Notes: a model not told the origin generated them from the sequence alone. 64,000 nucleotides of DNA from Zeimonas sp032027205 (GCA_032027205.1 JAVSMN010000001.1:3041418-3105417), one strand, 5' to 3'. Positions 1 through 10,109 are shown, counted from the first letter of the stretch. A program made the numbers and translations.

Positions 1-63
1 ATCGCCGATCGCACCGACGCGCTGCCGTCGAGCGTGGACTGCCGCTGGCGCGCCGACGCCTGA
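1..63 (+). CDS. 3' end of an upstream coding region (partial)
   Basis: Frame 1 is open from the first base of the window and stops at a TGA at 61-63, giving about 20 residues that end in CRWRADA. Codon use (GC-rich third positions) resembles real genes here, so this is probably the C-terminus of a gene starting outside the window. No family can be recognised from so few residues. About 110 bases separate it from mobB. Confidence 0.4.
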   Translation: MADRTDALPSSVDCRWRADA

Positions 64-174
64 CGCAGGGTCGGTCAGGGCGCGCGAGCGTCCACGTGCT
101 CAGCCGGCATTTCATGCCGCAGGTATGCGTGTCGTGCACATAGCGGCCTCCGCTCGGGTATCCTCGATCTCGAC

Positions 175-696
175 ATGAAAGTCTTCGGCTTCGCCGGTTA
201 CTCGGGCTCGGGCAAGACCACGCTGATCGAGCAGCTGATCCCGCGCTTCGTGCTGCGCGGCCTGCGCGTGTCGCTGGTCAAGCACGCACACCACCTGTTC
301 GACATCGACAAGCCTGGCAAGGACTCGTACCGCCATCGCGAGGCGGGGGCTTCGGAGGTGCTGATCACTTCTGACCAGCGCTGGGTGCTGATGCACGAGC
401 TGCGCGACGAGTCCGAGCCGTCGCTGTACGAGCAGTTGCGGCGCTTCTCGCCGTGCGACCTCGTGCTCGTCGAGGGCTACAAGCACGCAGCGATCCCCAA
501 GCTCGAGGTGCACCGTCCGTCGCTTGGCAAGGAGCCGCTGTACCCGAACGACCCGAACATCGTCGCCGTCGCGAGCGACGCCGCGCTGGCCACGAAGCTG
601 CCGCGCCTGGACCTGAACGACCCCGACGCGATCGCCGAGTTCATCCTCGCGTATCTCGAAGGAACGAATGAAACCCGCATTGCAGCCGTTCGATGA
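175..696 (+). CDS. mobB: Molybdopterin-guanine dinucleotide biosynthesis adaptor MobB
   Basis: A 173-residue P-loop GTPase of the MobB family. It binds GTP and assists MobA in attaching GMP to molybdopterin in the cytoplasm. The Walker A loop GYSGSGKT is at residues 8-15, directly after the first beta strand, and the later VEGYKH segment is typical of the family. Length matches the usual 165-175 residues. The 3' end overlaps the moeA start by 29 bases in another frame, so the two are probably co-transcribed. The neighbours moeA, moaD and moaE support the assignment. No clear Shine-Dalgarno sequence precedes the ATG, but it is the only start that keeps the P-loop near the N-terminus. Confidence 0.93.
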   Translation: MKVFGFAGYSGSGKTTLIEQLIPRFVLRGLRVSLVKHAHHLFDIDKPGKDSYRHREAGASEVLITSDQRWVLMHELRDESEPSLYEQLRRFSPCDLVLVEGYKHAAIPKLEVHRPSLGKEPLYPNDPNIVAVASDAALATKLPRLDLNDPDAIAEFILAYLEGTNETRIAAVR

Positions 697-1939
697 AGCG
701 CTCGCGGCGCTGCTCGGTAACGCGAGGCCCGTAGCCGAAACCGAGACGCTCGACACGCTCGACTGCGACGCACGCGTGCTCGCCGCCGACCTGCGCTCGA
801 CGCTGAATGTTCCGCCGCACGACAACACGCAGATGGACGGCTATGCCGTGCGCCGCGCCGATCTCGCGCAGGCGACGGAGCAAGCGCGGGTGCGCATGCC
901 GATCGCGCAGCGCATCCCGGCAGGCCACGTCGGACGGCCGCTCGCCGCGGGCGAGGCGGCGCGCATCTTCACCGGAGGGCTCGTCCCTGACGGCGCCGAC
1001 GCGATCGTCATGCAGGAGCACGCGAGCGTCGAAGGCGAGCACGTCGTGTTCACGCGTTGCCCGGAACCTGGCCAGTGGATCCGTCGCGTCGGCGAGGACA
1101 TCCGGGAAGGCAGCGTGATCCTGCCGGGCGGCACCAGGCTCACTCCGCAGGCAACGGGCCTGGCGGCGTCGGTGGGCCTCCCGCAACTCGACGTGCGCCG
1201 CCGCGTGCGCGTCGCGTGCTTCTTCACCGGCGACGAGTTGGCGATGCCCGGCGAGCCGTTGCGCCCGGGCGCGATCTACAACAGCAACCGCTTCGTGCTG
1301 GTGTCGCTGCTGCGACGCCTGGGGTGCGCCGTTCACGACCTTGGCAACGTTCCCGATTCGCTGCAGGCCACGCGCGACGCGCTGCGGCGAGCGGCGGCCG
1401 GGAACGATCTCATCGTCACCTCCGGCGGCGTCTCGGTGGGTGAGGAGGATCACGTCAAGCCCGCGGTGCAGGCCGAGGGCGAGTTGCGCCTGTGGCAGAT
1501 CGCGATGAAGCCGGGCAAGCCGCTGGCGTACGGGCGGGTGCGGCGCGGTTCAGAGGGCGGCGCAACGACGGGTAGCGAGCCGCGCGACGACGGCAACTTC
1601 GCCCACTTCATCGGGTTGCCCGGCAACCCGGTGTCGAGCTTCGTCACGTTCCTGCTGATGGTGCGACCGTTCGTATTGCGGCTGCAGGGCGCGCACGACG
1701 TCGCGCCGCGCGCGATCGAGATGCGCGCCGATTTCGACTGGCCGAAGCCCGACCGTCGACGCGAGTTTCTACGGGTCAGAGTCAATGAACGAGGCGGACT
1801 CGAGCGCTTCCCGAACCAGAGCTCGGCGGTCCTGACGTCCACCGTCTGGGGCGACGGCCTGCTGGACAACCCGCCGCAGCACGCGATCGCGCCCGGCGAC
1901 GTCGTTCGCTACCTGCCATTCACGACACTGCTGAACTGA
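668..1939 (+). CDS. moeA: Molybdopterin molybdenumtransferase MoeA
   Basis: A 423-residue MoeA. It inserts molybdate into adenylylated molybdopterin to form the active cofactor. Seen in the sequence: the PPHDNTQMDGYAVR segment (about residues 49-62) characteristic of the MoeA N-terminal domain; a central MoCF-binding domain with TGDEL, YNSN and SGGVSVGEEDHVK motifs; and the LPGNPVSSFVTF motif before the C-terminal beta-barrel domain IV. Length is normal (about 400-420). It overlaps mobB by 29 bases and ends 1 base before moaD, consistent with one operon. An insertion around residues 294-310 (RRGSEGGATTGSEPRDDG) is slightly longer than in compact homologues. Confidence 0.95.
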   Translation: MKPALQPFDEALAALLGNARPVAETETLDTLDCDARVLAADLRSTLNVPPHDNTQMDGYAVRRADLAQATEQARVRMPIAQRIPAGHVGRPLAAGEAARIFTGGLVPDGADAIVMQEHASVEGEHVVFTRCPEPGQWIRRVGEDIREGSVILPGGTRLTPQATGLAASVGLPQLDVRRRVRVACFFTGDELAMPGEPLRPGAIYNSNRFVLVSLLRRLGCAVHDLGNVPDSLQATRDALRRAAAGNDLIVTSGGVSVGEEDHVKPAVQAEGELRLWQIAMKPGKPLAYGRVRRGSEGGATTGSEPRDDGNFAHFIGLPGNPVSSFVTFLLMVRPFVLRLQGAHDVAPRAIEMRADFDWPKPDRRREFLRVRVNERGGLERFPNQSSAVLTSTVWGDGLLDNPPQHAIAPGDVVRYLPFTTLLN

Positions 1940-1940
1940 G

Positions 1941-2198
1941 ATGCGGATCACGATCCTCTATTTCGCGGCGTTGCGCGAAGCGCTTGGCACCGGACGCGAA
2001 TCGGTCGAACTTCCCGAAGGCGTGGTGGATGCAGGAAAGCTGCGGACGTGGCTGCGCGAGCGGGGCGGCGCCTGGGCCGAGGCGCTCGACGAGAACCGCT
2101 CGGTGCGCATCGCGGTGAACCAGGCGATGGCGCGCGCCGACACCCCGCTGCCGGCCGGCGCCGAAGTCGCGTTTTTTCCGCCGGTCACTGGCGGTTGA
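1941..2198 (+). CDS. moaD: Molybdopterin synthase sulfur carrier subunit MoaD
   Basis: An 85-residue ubiquitin-fold small subunit of molybdopterin synthase. Its C-terminal Gly-Gly is converted to a thiocarboxylate that donates sulfur to precursor Z inside MoaE. The C-terminus reads FFPPVTGG, exactly the conserved MoaD tail, and the N-terminus ITILYFAALREALG is the typical first strand and helix. The ATG follows the moeA stop after one base. The partner moaE would normally follow directly, but here a ccdAB module intervenes. The moaD stop codon lies inside the -35 element of the putative ccdAB promoter. Confidence 0.94.
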   Translation: MRITILYFAALREALGTGRESVELPEGVVDAGKLRTWLRERGGAWAEALDENRSVRIAVNQAMARADTPLPAGAEVAFFPPVTGG

Positions 2199-2224
2199 CA
2201 TCCCTTGGCGCATGCGCGTAATTT
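2195..2224 (+). promoter_or_regulatory. Predicted sigma-70 promoter of ccdAB
   Basis: A perfect -35 TTGACA (2195-2200) is followed 18 bases later by TAATTT (2219-2224). The -35 overlaps the moaD stop codon. The predicted transcription start, about 6-7 bases past the -10, falls at or next to the ATG at 2231, which suggests a leaderless mRNA. No Shine-Dalgarno sequence is visible upstream. Inferred from consensus matching only. Confidence 0.6.
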
Positions 2225-2233
2225 ATGCGCATG
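2211..2233. promoter_or_regulatory. Inverted repeat over the ccdAB promoter, candidate autoregulatory operator
   Basis: CATGCGC (2211-2217) is repeated as GCGCATG (2227-2233) around a 9-base spacer that contains the -10 element. CcdA-type antitoxins repress their own promoter by binding palindromes that overlap it, so this is a reasonable operator candidate. No binding data can be seen in the sequence. Confidence 0.4.
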
Positions 2234-2497
2234 AAGCATGTGGTTCGCGAACGTAGCGTCCTCTACGACGTCTCTGCGCCGAAGCGCGCCACGAACGTTA
2301 CCGTCAACGCCGACCTCCTGCGTCGCGCGCGCGAGTTCGATGTCAATCTCTCGCAGACGCTCGAGTTCGCGCTCGTCGCCGAGGTAAAGCGCTGCGCGCG
2401 CGAACGCTGGCTCGCCGAGAACCGTGCCGCCATCGATGCCTACAACGAAGACGTCGAGCGGAACGGCTGCTTCGGCGACCCGCTGCGGGCCTTCTAG
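2231..2497 (+). CDS. ccdA: CcdA-family antitoxin
   Basis: An 88-residue type II antitoxin of the CcdA family, expected to neutralise the CcdB gyrase poison encoded next to it. The N-terminal half (NVTVNADLLRRAREFDVNLSQTLE) fits a ribbon-helix-helix DNA-binding domain. The C-terminal half carries the family signature WLAENRAAIDAYNEDVERNG ending in LRAF, the flexible toxin-binding tail. An in-frame ATG lies two codons upstream at 2225. The 2231 ATG is preferred because the predicted promoter would start transcription there. The stop overlaps the GTG start of the toxin (TAGTG), a usual sign of translational coupling in toxin-antitoxin pairs. Confidence 0.9.
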   Translation: MKHVVRERSVLYDVSAPKRATNVTVNADLLRRAREFDVNLSQTLEFALVAEVKRCARERWLAENRAAIDAYNEDVERNGCFGDPLRAF

Positions 2498-2823
2498 TGT
2501 CCGACGCCGTGGCGCAGTTCCACGTCTATCGCAACCTCGATCCTTCGTCGCGCAAGCGCTTTCCGTTCCTGCTCGACGTGCAGTCCGACCTGCTCGAGTC
2601 GCTCGCCACGTGCGTCGTCGTGCCTCTGGGCGAAACCGATTCGAAGCGGCCCGTGGTCACCGGGCTGATGCCTGTGTTCGAGATCGATGGCCGCCCGGTG
2701 GTGATGCGCACGAGCGAAATCACCGGCATCGCGCGCCGCATCGTCGGCGAGCCGATCGCGTCGTTGGAACATCGGCGCCACGAGATCATCGCGGCGCTCG
2801 ACGTGCTCATCTCCGGTGTCTGA
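2497..2823 (+). CDS. ccdB: CcdB-family toxin
   Basis: A 108-residue CcdB-like toxin. CcdB proteins trap DNA gyrase on cleaved DNA. Family features include FHVYRNLD near the N-terminus, RFPFLLDVQSDLL, VVPLG, LMPVFEIDG and LEHRRHEIIAALDVL. The GTG start overlaps the ccdA stop, and no later start would preserve the conserved N-terminal strand. The last residues are LISGV, whereas plasmid F CcdB ends in FWGI, where the Trp-Gly-Ile tail is needed for gyrase poisoning. The Trp position is therefore Ser here, and activity on gyrase is uncertain. The pair sits between moaD and moaE. Confidence 0.9.
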   Translation: MSDAVAQFHVYRNLDPSSRKRFPFLLDVQSDLLESLATCVVVPLGETDSKRPVVTGLMPVFEIDGRPVVMRTSEITGIARRIVGEPIASLEHRRHEIIAALDVLISGV

Positions 2824-2875
2824 CCCCATGCGCACCGATCGCGGATCATTGCGCTGACAAGGAGGTCGCCACTTC

Positions 2876-3322
2876 ATGCCCGTCCGCGTTCAGACCCACG
2901 ACTTCGACGTCGGCGCCGAAATCGACGCGCTGCGTGCCGGCAACCTCAAGGTTGGCGCCGTCGCCACCTTCGTCGGCACCGTGCGAGACGTCAACGAAGG
3001 CGAGTGCGTCGGCTCGATGACGCTCGAGCACTATCCGGGTATGACCGAGCGCGCGCTCGAAGACATCTGCACGCAGGCGCGCAGCCGCTGGAACGTCTAC
3101 GACACGCTCGTCGTGCACCGCTACGGACCGCTCGCGCCCGGCGATCGAATCGTGCTGGTTGTCGTCACGTCGGCGCACCGCGGCGAAGCCTTCGACGCCT
3201 GCGAGTTCATCATCGACTACCTGAAGACGCAGGCGCCGTTCTGGAAGAAGGAAGCAACCCCGCAGGGCGAGCGCTGGGTGGAAGCGCGCGACGCCGACGA
3301 CCAGGCAGCGGCGCGCTGGTGA
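2876..3322 (+). CDS. moaE: Molybdopterin synthase catalytic subunit MoaE
   Basis: A 148-residue large subunit of molybdopterin synthase, which uses the MoaD thiocarboxylate to convert cyclic pyranopterin monophosphate to molybdopterin. Recognisable segments are VGAVATFVGTVRD, LEHYPGMTERALEDI, VHRYGPLAPGDRIV and the active-site region VTSAHRGEAFDACEFIIDYLK followed by QAPFWKKE, with the conserved lysines. A strong Shine-Dalgarno AAGGAGGT (2859-2866) lies 9 bases before the ATG, so the gene keeps efficient initiation despite the ccdAB insertion 52 bases upstream. Transcription could come from moaD readthrough or the ccdAB promoter. Confidence 0.95.
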   Translation: MPVRVQTHDFDVGAEIDALRAGNLKVGAVATFVGTVRDVNEGECVGSMTLEHYPGMTERALEDICTQARSRWNVYDTLVVHRYGPLAPGDRIVLVVVTSAHRGEAFDACEFIIDYLKTQAPFWKKEATPQGERWVEARDADDQAAARW

Positions 3323-3377
3323 GCGCAGCACATGCGCGAGCGAAGTCTGCGCCAGGCGCGACGCGCGCCGTGCGAGT

Positions 3378-3776
3378 GTGCCCGCGTTGATCGCCCCGCA
3401 CTTCAGCCTCGCCGGTTTTCTTGCCATTGGCGTCGGCGCAGCGCTCGGCGCGTGGCTGCGCTGGGCCCTCGGCATCTGGCTGAACCTCGTACATCACGCG
3501 CTGCCGCTGGGCACGCTGCTCGTCAACATCGCCGGCGGACTGCTCGTCGGCATCGCCGTCGCCTGGTTCACGCGCAACCCGGACCTCGCCCCCGAGTGGC
3601 GCCTGTTCGCGATCACCGGCTTCCTCGGCGCGCTCACCACCTTCTCCACCTTTTCGATCGAGTCCTTCGGCCTGATCGCGCGCGGCGCCTTCGGCTGGGC
3701 GCTCGCGCACACCGCGCTGCACCTGTTCGGCTCTCTCGCTGCCGCTGCGATCGGCTACCGACTCGCCGCCGGATGA
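3378..3776 (+). CDS. crcB: Fluoride efflux channel CrcB/Fluc
   Basis: A 132-residue integral membrane protein with four hydrophobic helices. CrcB/Fluc dimers export fluoride passively across the inner membrane. Motifs: GVGAALGAWLRW in helix 1, GTLLVNIAGGLLVG with the conserved Asn in helix 2, and TGFLGALTTFSTFSIE in helix 3, carrying the TFSTFS fluoride-pathway residues. The GTG start is chosen because it gives the standard length; no ATG lies before the first helix. No fluoride riboswitch is visible upstream. The stop overlaps the start of the next gene (ATGA). Confidence 0.93.
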   Translation: MPALIAPHFSLAGFLAIGVGAALGAWLRWALGIWLNLVHHALPLGTLLVNIAGGLLVGIAVAWFTRNPDLAPEWRLFAITGFLGALTTFSTFSIESFGLIARGAFGWALAHTALHLFGSLAAAAIGYRLAAG

Positions 3777-4738
3777 TCGAAGCCCCGGCGTGGTTGTGGA
3801 TCGCCTGCACGGTCGCCGGCAACGGCGTGCAGACGATCCGCAACACGATGCAGCGTAGCCTCGTCGATTCGCTCGGCACGGTCGGCGCCACGCACGTGCG
3901 CTTCCTGTTCGGTCTGCCGTTCGGCCTGCTGTTCCTCGCGGCGATGGCGTTCTTCGTCGACCTGCGTGCGCTCGACGTTTCCTGGAGCTTCATTGCCTGG
4001 GCGGCGATGGGCGGCTTGTTCCAGATCACCGCCACCGCAGCGATGCTCGCCGCAATGCGCGAGCGCTCGTTCGTCGTCGCGATCGCCTACGTGAAGACCG
4101 AACCGCTGCAGATCGCGCTGTTCGGATTCCTGTTCCTCGGCGAGCGGTTGAGCCTGCAGGCGACGCTGGCGATCGCGCTCGCAACGGCCGGCGTATTGCT
4201 GATGTCGATGCCGGCGCGGACGGTTCGGCAGGCCACGGCCGGCAGCACCGCTGCACGGTCGTCGCGCGACCCGCGCGCGAAGTTGCCGGTCGTGCCGCGC
4301 GCCGCACTGCTCGGCGTGGGCTCGGGCGCGATGTTCGCGCTGTCGGCGGTCGGCTTTCGCGGCGCGATTCTCGCTCTCGGCGACGCGCCTTTCTACGCGC
4401 GCGCGACGATGACGCTCGCCGTCACGCTCGCCATGCAGACGGCGCTGCTCACCGCCTGGCTCGCCTGGCGCGAGCGCGAAGTGCTGCGCGCAATCTTCCG
4501 CATGTGGCGTCGGTCGCTCGTGGCCGGCGCCTCCGGCGCGCTCGCCTCGCAACTGCTGTTCTTTGCGTTCTCGCTGCAGACGGCCGCCGCGGTGCGCACG
4601 GTCGGCCTGTCGGAGATCCTGTTCGCGCAAGCCGTCTCGCATCGGCTGTTCTCACAGCGCACGACGCGCCGCGAGGCGATCGGCATGGCGACGATGGTGG
4701 CCGGAGTGCTGTGGCTGCTGGCGGCGGTGCCGCGTTGA
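3773..4738 (+). CDS. EamA/DMT-family transporter
   Basis: A 321-residue membrane protein with about ten hydrophobic segments arranged as two EamA repeats, separated near residues 150-180 by a polar loop rich in Ser, Arg and Thr. Members of the drug/metabolite transporter superfamily export small metabolites; the substrate cannot be deduced. The first repeat ends with the typical KTEPLQIALFGFLFLGERL segment. The ATG overlaps the crcB stop by 4 bases. The frame is open further upstream, but that extension would run through crcB in another frame and is not supported. Confidence 0.85.
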   Translation: MIEAPAWLWIACTVAGNGVQTIRNTMQRSLVDSLGTVGATHVRFLFGLPFGLLFLAAMAFFVDLRALDVSWSFIAWAAMGGLFQITATAAMLAAMRERSFVVAIAYVKTEPLQIALFGFLFLGERLSLQATLAIALATAGVLLMSMPARTVRQATAGSTAARSSRDPRAKLPVVPRAALLGVGSGAMFALSAVGFRGAILALGDAPFYARATMTLAVTLAMQTALLTAWLAWREREVLRAIFRMWRRSLVAGASGALASQLLFFAFSLQTAAAVRTVGLSEILFAQAVSHRLFSQRTTRREAIGMATMVAGVLWLLAAVPR

Positions 4739-4806
4739 TGTGCTTCCGACGGGCTTTGCGAGCCCCAATTCCTGCGCGGTGACGCGGGAGCGCGAGTCGA
4801 GCTTCA

Positions 4807-4823
4807 ATTTGAAGCTTTCTCGC
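4807..4823. repeat. Short palindrome downstream of the DMT transporter
   Basis: AGCTTCAA and TTGAAGCT are separated by a single T in the 179-base gap between the convergent DMT transporter and HAD phosphatase genes. The spacer is too short for a normal hairpin loop and no T-run follows, so it is not a convincing terminator. The rest of the gap shows nothing recognisable. Confidence 0.3.
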
Positions 4824-4917
4824 TCGTGGAATCGATTTGTGGAGGATCAGAGCGCAACAGGCGATCCTCGGGTTGTAACGGGAGTTCGATTCGTTCGGAA
4901 TGCGCCGGATGGCCGAC

Positions 4918-5604
4918 CTATTTGGCCGTTGTCGAACACTGCCCTCTCAGCAACCCCTCGATCACCCCCCGCGCCTCCGCAAGGCTCCCCACCACGCAAT
5001 GCGCCAGCCCCGCGTACTCCTCGCGCGGCGGCATCATGTCCGGCACCACGATGCAGGCTAGCCCCGCGCCGTGCGCGGCGCGTAGTCCGACATCCGAATC
5101 CTCCAGCGCGATGCACGCTCGGGGATCGATGCCCAACTGTCCGGTCGCAGCCAGATACACGTCCGGCGCCGGCTTCGTCTTCGCTACCTGGTCGCCGCAG
5201 ACGATCGTCTCGAAGCGCCCGCGCAACCCCGCCAGCTCGAGCTTCTCCATCGCCATCTCGCACATCGTCGACGTCGCCACCGCCTTCGGCACGCCGCGCG
5301 CGTCGAGCCAGTCGAGCAGCTCGACGATGCCGGGCTTCAGCCCGACGCCTTCGTCGCGCAGCCGCTCGAGATAGCGCACGCGTCCGCGCTTCGACACCTC
5401 GTCGAGCGGGAAGCTGCGTCCGCCCGCATCGAGCAGCTTCTGGCGCGATGCGCGGTGGTCGAGCCCGACCATCGCCAGGCACGTCTCGCGCGAGATCTCC
5501 CAGCCCGACACGCGCGCCGATTCGATCCAGCACTCGACCGCGATCCGCTCGGTGTCGAGCATCAGCCCGTCCATGTCGAGGACAACCGCGCGAAAGCCGT
5601 TCAT
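4918..5604 (-). CDS. HAD-superfamily phosphatase (beta-phosphoglucomutase-like)
   Basis: A 228-residue HAD hydrolase of subfamily IA. Motif I, LDMDGLMLDTE, supplies the nucleophile Asp10 and acid/base Asp12; motif II is ATST; motif III is the Lys in KTKPAPDVY; and motif IV is LEDSDVG. A helical cap lies between motifs I and II. Such enzymes remove phosphate from sugar phosphates, phosphoglycolate or nucleotides; the substrate is not determinable here. The frame extends 68 codons further upstream, but that part has no family similarity and would crowd the upstream gene, so the ATG at 5604 is chosen. It lies 94 bases after the Old Yellow Enzyme gene on the same strand and may share its transcript. 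Confidence 0.88.
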   Translation of the reverse strand: MNGFRAVVLDMDGLMLDTERIAVECWIESARVSGWEISRETCLAMVGLDHRASRQKLLDAGGRSFPLDEVSKRGRVRYLERLRDEGVGLKPGIVELLDWLDARGVPKAVATSTMCEMAMEKLELAGLRGRFETIVCGDQVAKTKPAPDVYLAATGQLGIDPRACIALEDSDVGLRAAHGAGLACIVVPDMMPPREEYAGLAHCVVGSLAEARGVIEGLLRGQCSTTAK

Positions 5605-5698
5605 CGCCGACGCCGTCCGTCGGCGCGAACGCCGTTCGCCTTCATCGCTGCCGCGCGTCGACGAAGCTGCCGTCCGGCCAGGCGGTCGCCACTCGCCA

Positions 5699-6829
5699 TC
5701 ACCGCTGCCCGTGCGCCGTCTCGCCGAATATCCCGCGGTGCCCCTGCGGCTCGGTGCGCCAGTACTGCCGCGGCGCTTGCACTTTCCCACCCAGCTCGGC
5801 CGCCGCATGCCACGGCCAGCGCGGGTCGTACAGCATCGCCCGCCCCAGCGCGACCATGTCGGCCTGGCCCGACTCGACGATCACCTCGGCCTGCCTCGGC
5901 TCGGTGATCAGCCCGACCGCCATCACGCGCGTATTCGGCACCTCGCGCCGGATCGCCTCGGCAAACGGAACCTGGTAGCCCGGTCGCAGTCCGATCTTCT
6001 GCAGCGGCGAGATGCCGCCGCTCGACACATCGATCCAGTCGACGCCCAGTTGCGCGCAGGCGCGCGCGAAGACGATCGCATCCGGCAGGTCGAAGCGCTG
6101 CGCGGCCGGAAGGTCGTCGCGCCAGTCGGTGGCCGAGATGCGCACGCCGAGCGGCTTGTGCGTCGGCCACGCCGCGCGCATCGCGGCGATCACCTCGAGC
6201 GGCCAGCGCATCCGGTTCTCGGGCGATCCGCCGTATTCGTCCTCGCGCAGATTCGACAGCGGCCACAGGAACTGGTGCATCAGGTAGCCGTGCGCCGCAT
6301 GCACCTCGACCGCATCGAGCCCGAGCCGATCGGCCCGCAGCACCGCCTCGACGAAGCGGGCCTTCAGCGCATCGAGCTCCTCGCGCGACAGCGCGTGCGG
6401 TGCCGTCTCGTCGTCCGCGAAGGAAACCGCGCTCGGCGCCACCCGCGGCCAGCCGCCGGCGTCCGCGTCGATCAGCTTGCCGCCCTCCCACGGGCGTGCG
6501 CTCGACGCCTTGCGGCCGGCGTGCGCGAGCTGGATGCCGACGGGCGCCTGCGAGACGCTGCGCACCATCGCCAGCGTGCGCGTGAGCGCTTCCTCGGTGG
6601 CGTCGTCGTACAGCCCGAGGTCGCCCCAGGTGATGCGCCCGACCGGCTCCACGGCGGTCGCCTCGATCATTACGAGGCCCACGCCACCGAGGGCGAGATG
6701 CCCCAGGTGCACCGAGTGCCAGGGTTGGGCGCAGCCGTCGACGGCCGAGTACTGGCACATCGGCGAGACGACGATTCGGTTGGCGAGCACGAGCGAGCGC
6801 AGCGGCAGCGGAGTGAACAGCGTGGACAT
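5699..6829 (-). CDS. NADH:flavin oxidoreductase (Old Yellow Enzyme, YqjM-like)
   Basis: A 376-residue FMN-dependent TIM-barrel ene-reductase. The N-terminus has the LFTPLPLRSLVLANRIVVSPMCQYSA pattern, with the Cys typical of the YqjM/thermophilic-like OYE class that tunes the flavin potential. The catalytic His pair is in VEVHAAHGYLMHQFL, followed by YGGSPENRMRWPLEV, and the phosphate-binding segment is near MAVGLI and MVALGRAML. These enzymes reduce activated C=C bonds with NAD(P)H and often act in detoxification. It starts about 140 bases from the divergent clpB. Confidence 0.92.
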   Translation of the reverse strand: MSTLFTPLPLRSLVLANRIVVSPMCQYSAVDGCAQPWHSVHLGHLALGGVGLVMIEATAVEPVGRITWGDLGLYDDATEEALTRTLAMVRSVSQAPVGIQLAHAGRKASSARPWEGGKLIDADAGGWPRVAPSAVSFADDETAPHALSREELDALKARFVEAVLRADRLGLDAVEVHAAHGYLMHQFLWPLSNLREDEYGGSPENRMRWPLEVIAAMRAAWPTHKPLGVRISATDWRDDLPAAQRFDLPDAIVFARACAQLGVDWIDVSSGGISPLQKIGLRPGYQVPFAEAIRREVPNTRVMAVGLITEPRQAEVIVESGQADMVALGRAMLYDPRWPWHAAAELGGKVQAPRQYWRTEPQGHRGIFGETAHGQR

Positions 6830-6890
6830 GGTCGAGGGCAGGGGAGGATGAACCGAATATAGCGTTTCGGGATCGCGGCGCTCGGCGGCT

Positions 6891-6918
6891 CTTGAAACCG
6901 CCCGGGCGCTCCCTCAGA
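6891..6918 (+). promoter_or_regulatory. Sigma-32-type heat-shock promoter of clpB
   Basis: CTTGAAA (6891-6897) matches the sigma-32 -35 consensus exactly. After a 13-base spacer comes CCCTCAGA (6911-6918), close to the CCCCAT-type -10. Spacing and location, about 50 bases before the clpB ATG, fit heat-shock control by RpoH, as known for clpB in other proteobacteria. Confidence 0.75.
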
Positions 6919-6971
6919 TAAGCGTCAGTTTCGCGGCCGCTCGGCCGCACGTCCGATTTTCGAGGATTCCC

Positions 6972-9587
<2,616 letters not shown>

Positions 9588-9638
9588 TGCGGGGCGGGGG
9601 GTGCTGCGCCCCCGGTTGCGGCTCGCGGCTCTTGTGCT

Positions 9639-10109
9639 TTGGGTTTGAAGCCCACGCAGCAGCGCCTGAGGTGTTTCGTCACCGGACTCGCGCTCGCCGG
9701 CGGATGCCGCTGGCAACGGCTGCGCGCGCAAAGGCAGGTCCAGGACGCGGTCAACGATCTGTCGATCGCGGCAATGCTCCTGCTCTTCGGGACGATCGCG
9801 CCATCGTCGCATTGGATGTCGCTGGGACTGCCGGGCATCGCGCTCGTCGCCGGCGTGATGGCGCTGTGGCGGCTGCCGTGGGTGATGCTGCTCGGGCCCG
9901 TGGTGCCGGCCATACACGGAGCGCGCGAAGCGGCGCTGGTCGGCTGGTTCGGGCCGATCGGGGTGGGGGCGATCTTCTATGCGGCGATGGTGCAGCGGAC
10001 GGAGGGTCAGGACGAAGCGTTCGCCGTTGCGTCGCTGTTGGAAGCGGTTTCGGTAGTGGCGTTCGCAGTTGCGACTTCGCCGCTCGTACGGCATCACGCG
10101 GCTCGTTGA
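9639..10109 (+). pseudogene. C-terminal remnant of an NhaP-type cation/proton antiporter
   Basis: The reading frame encodes 156 residues. From about residue 34 onward it resembles the last membrane segments of CPA1/NhaP antiporters: QDAVNDLSIAAMLLLFG, then GWFGPIGVGAIFYAA, a signature of the C-terminal transmembrane region, then a final helix ending SPLVRHHAAR. Full antiporters have 400 or more residues and 11-13 helices, so most of the gene is missing. The first 33 residues do not look like the family. This appears to be a degraded remnant behind clpB; a small functional membrane protein cannot be excluded. Confidence 0.6.

Noticed and set aside
105..119. Hairpin CGGCAT-TTC-ATGCCG before mobB as terminator or regulator
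   Set aside because: Only six base pairs and no T-run or known motif; likely chance in GC-rich DNA.
3323..3377. A fluoride riboswitch before crcB
   Set aside because: The short gap lacks the conserved crcB-motif elements; nothing resembling the pseudoknot was seen.
9590..9625. Intrinsic terminator behind clpB
   Set aside because: A G-run/C-run hairpin (near 9596-9615) is present but no T-run follows; too weak to call.
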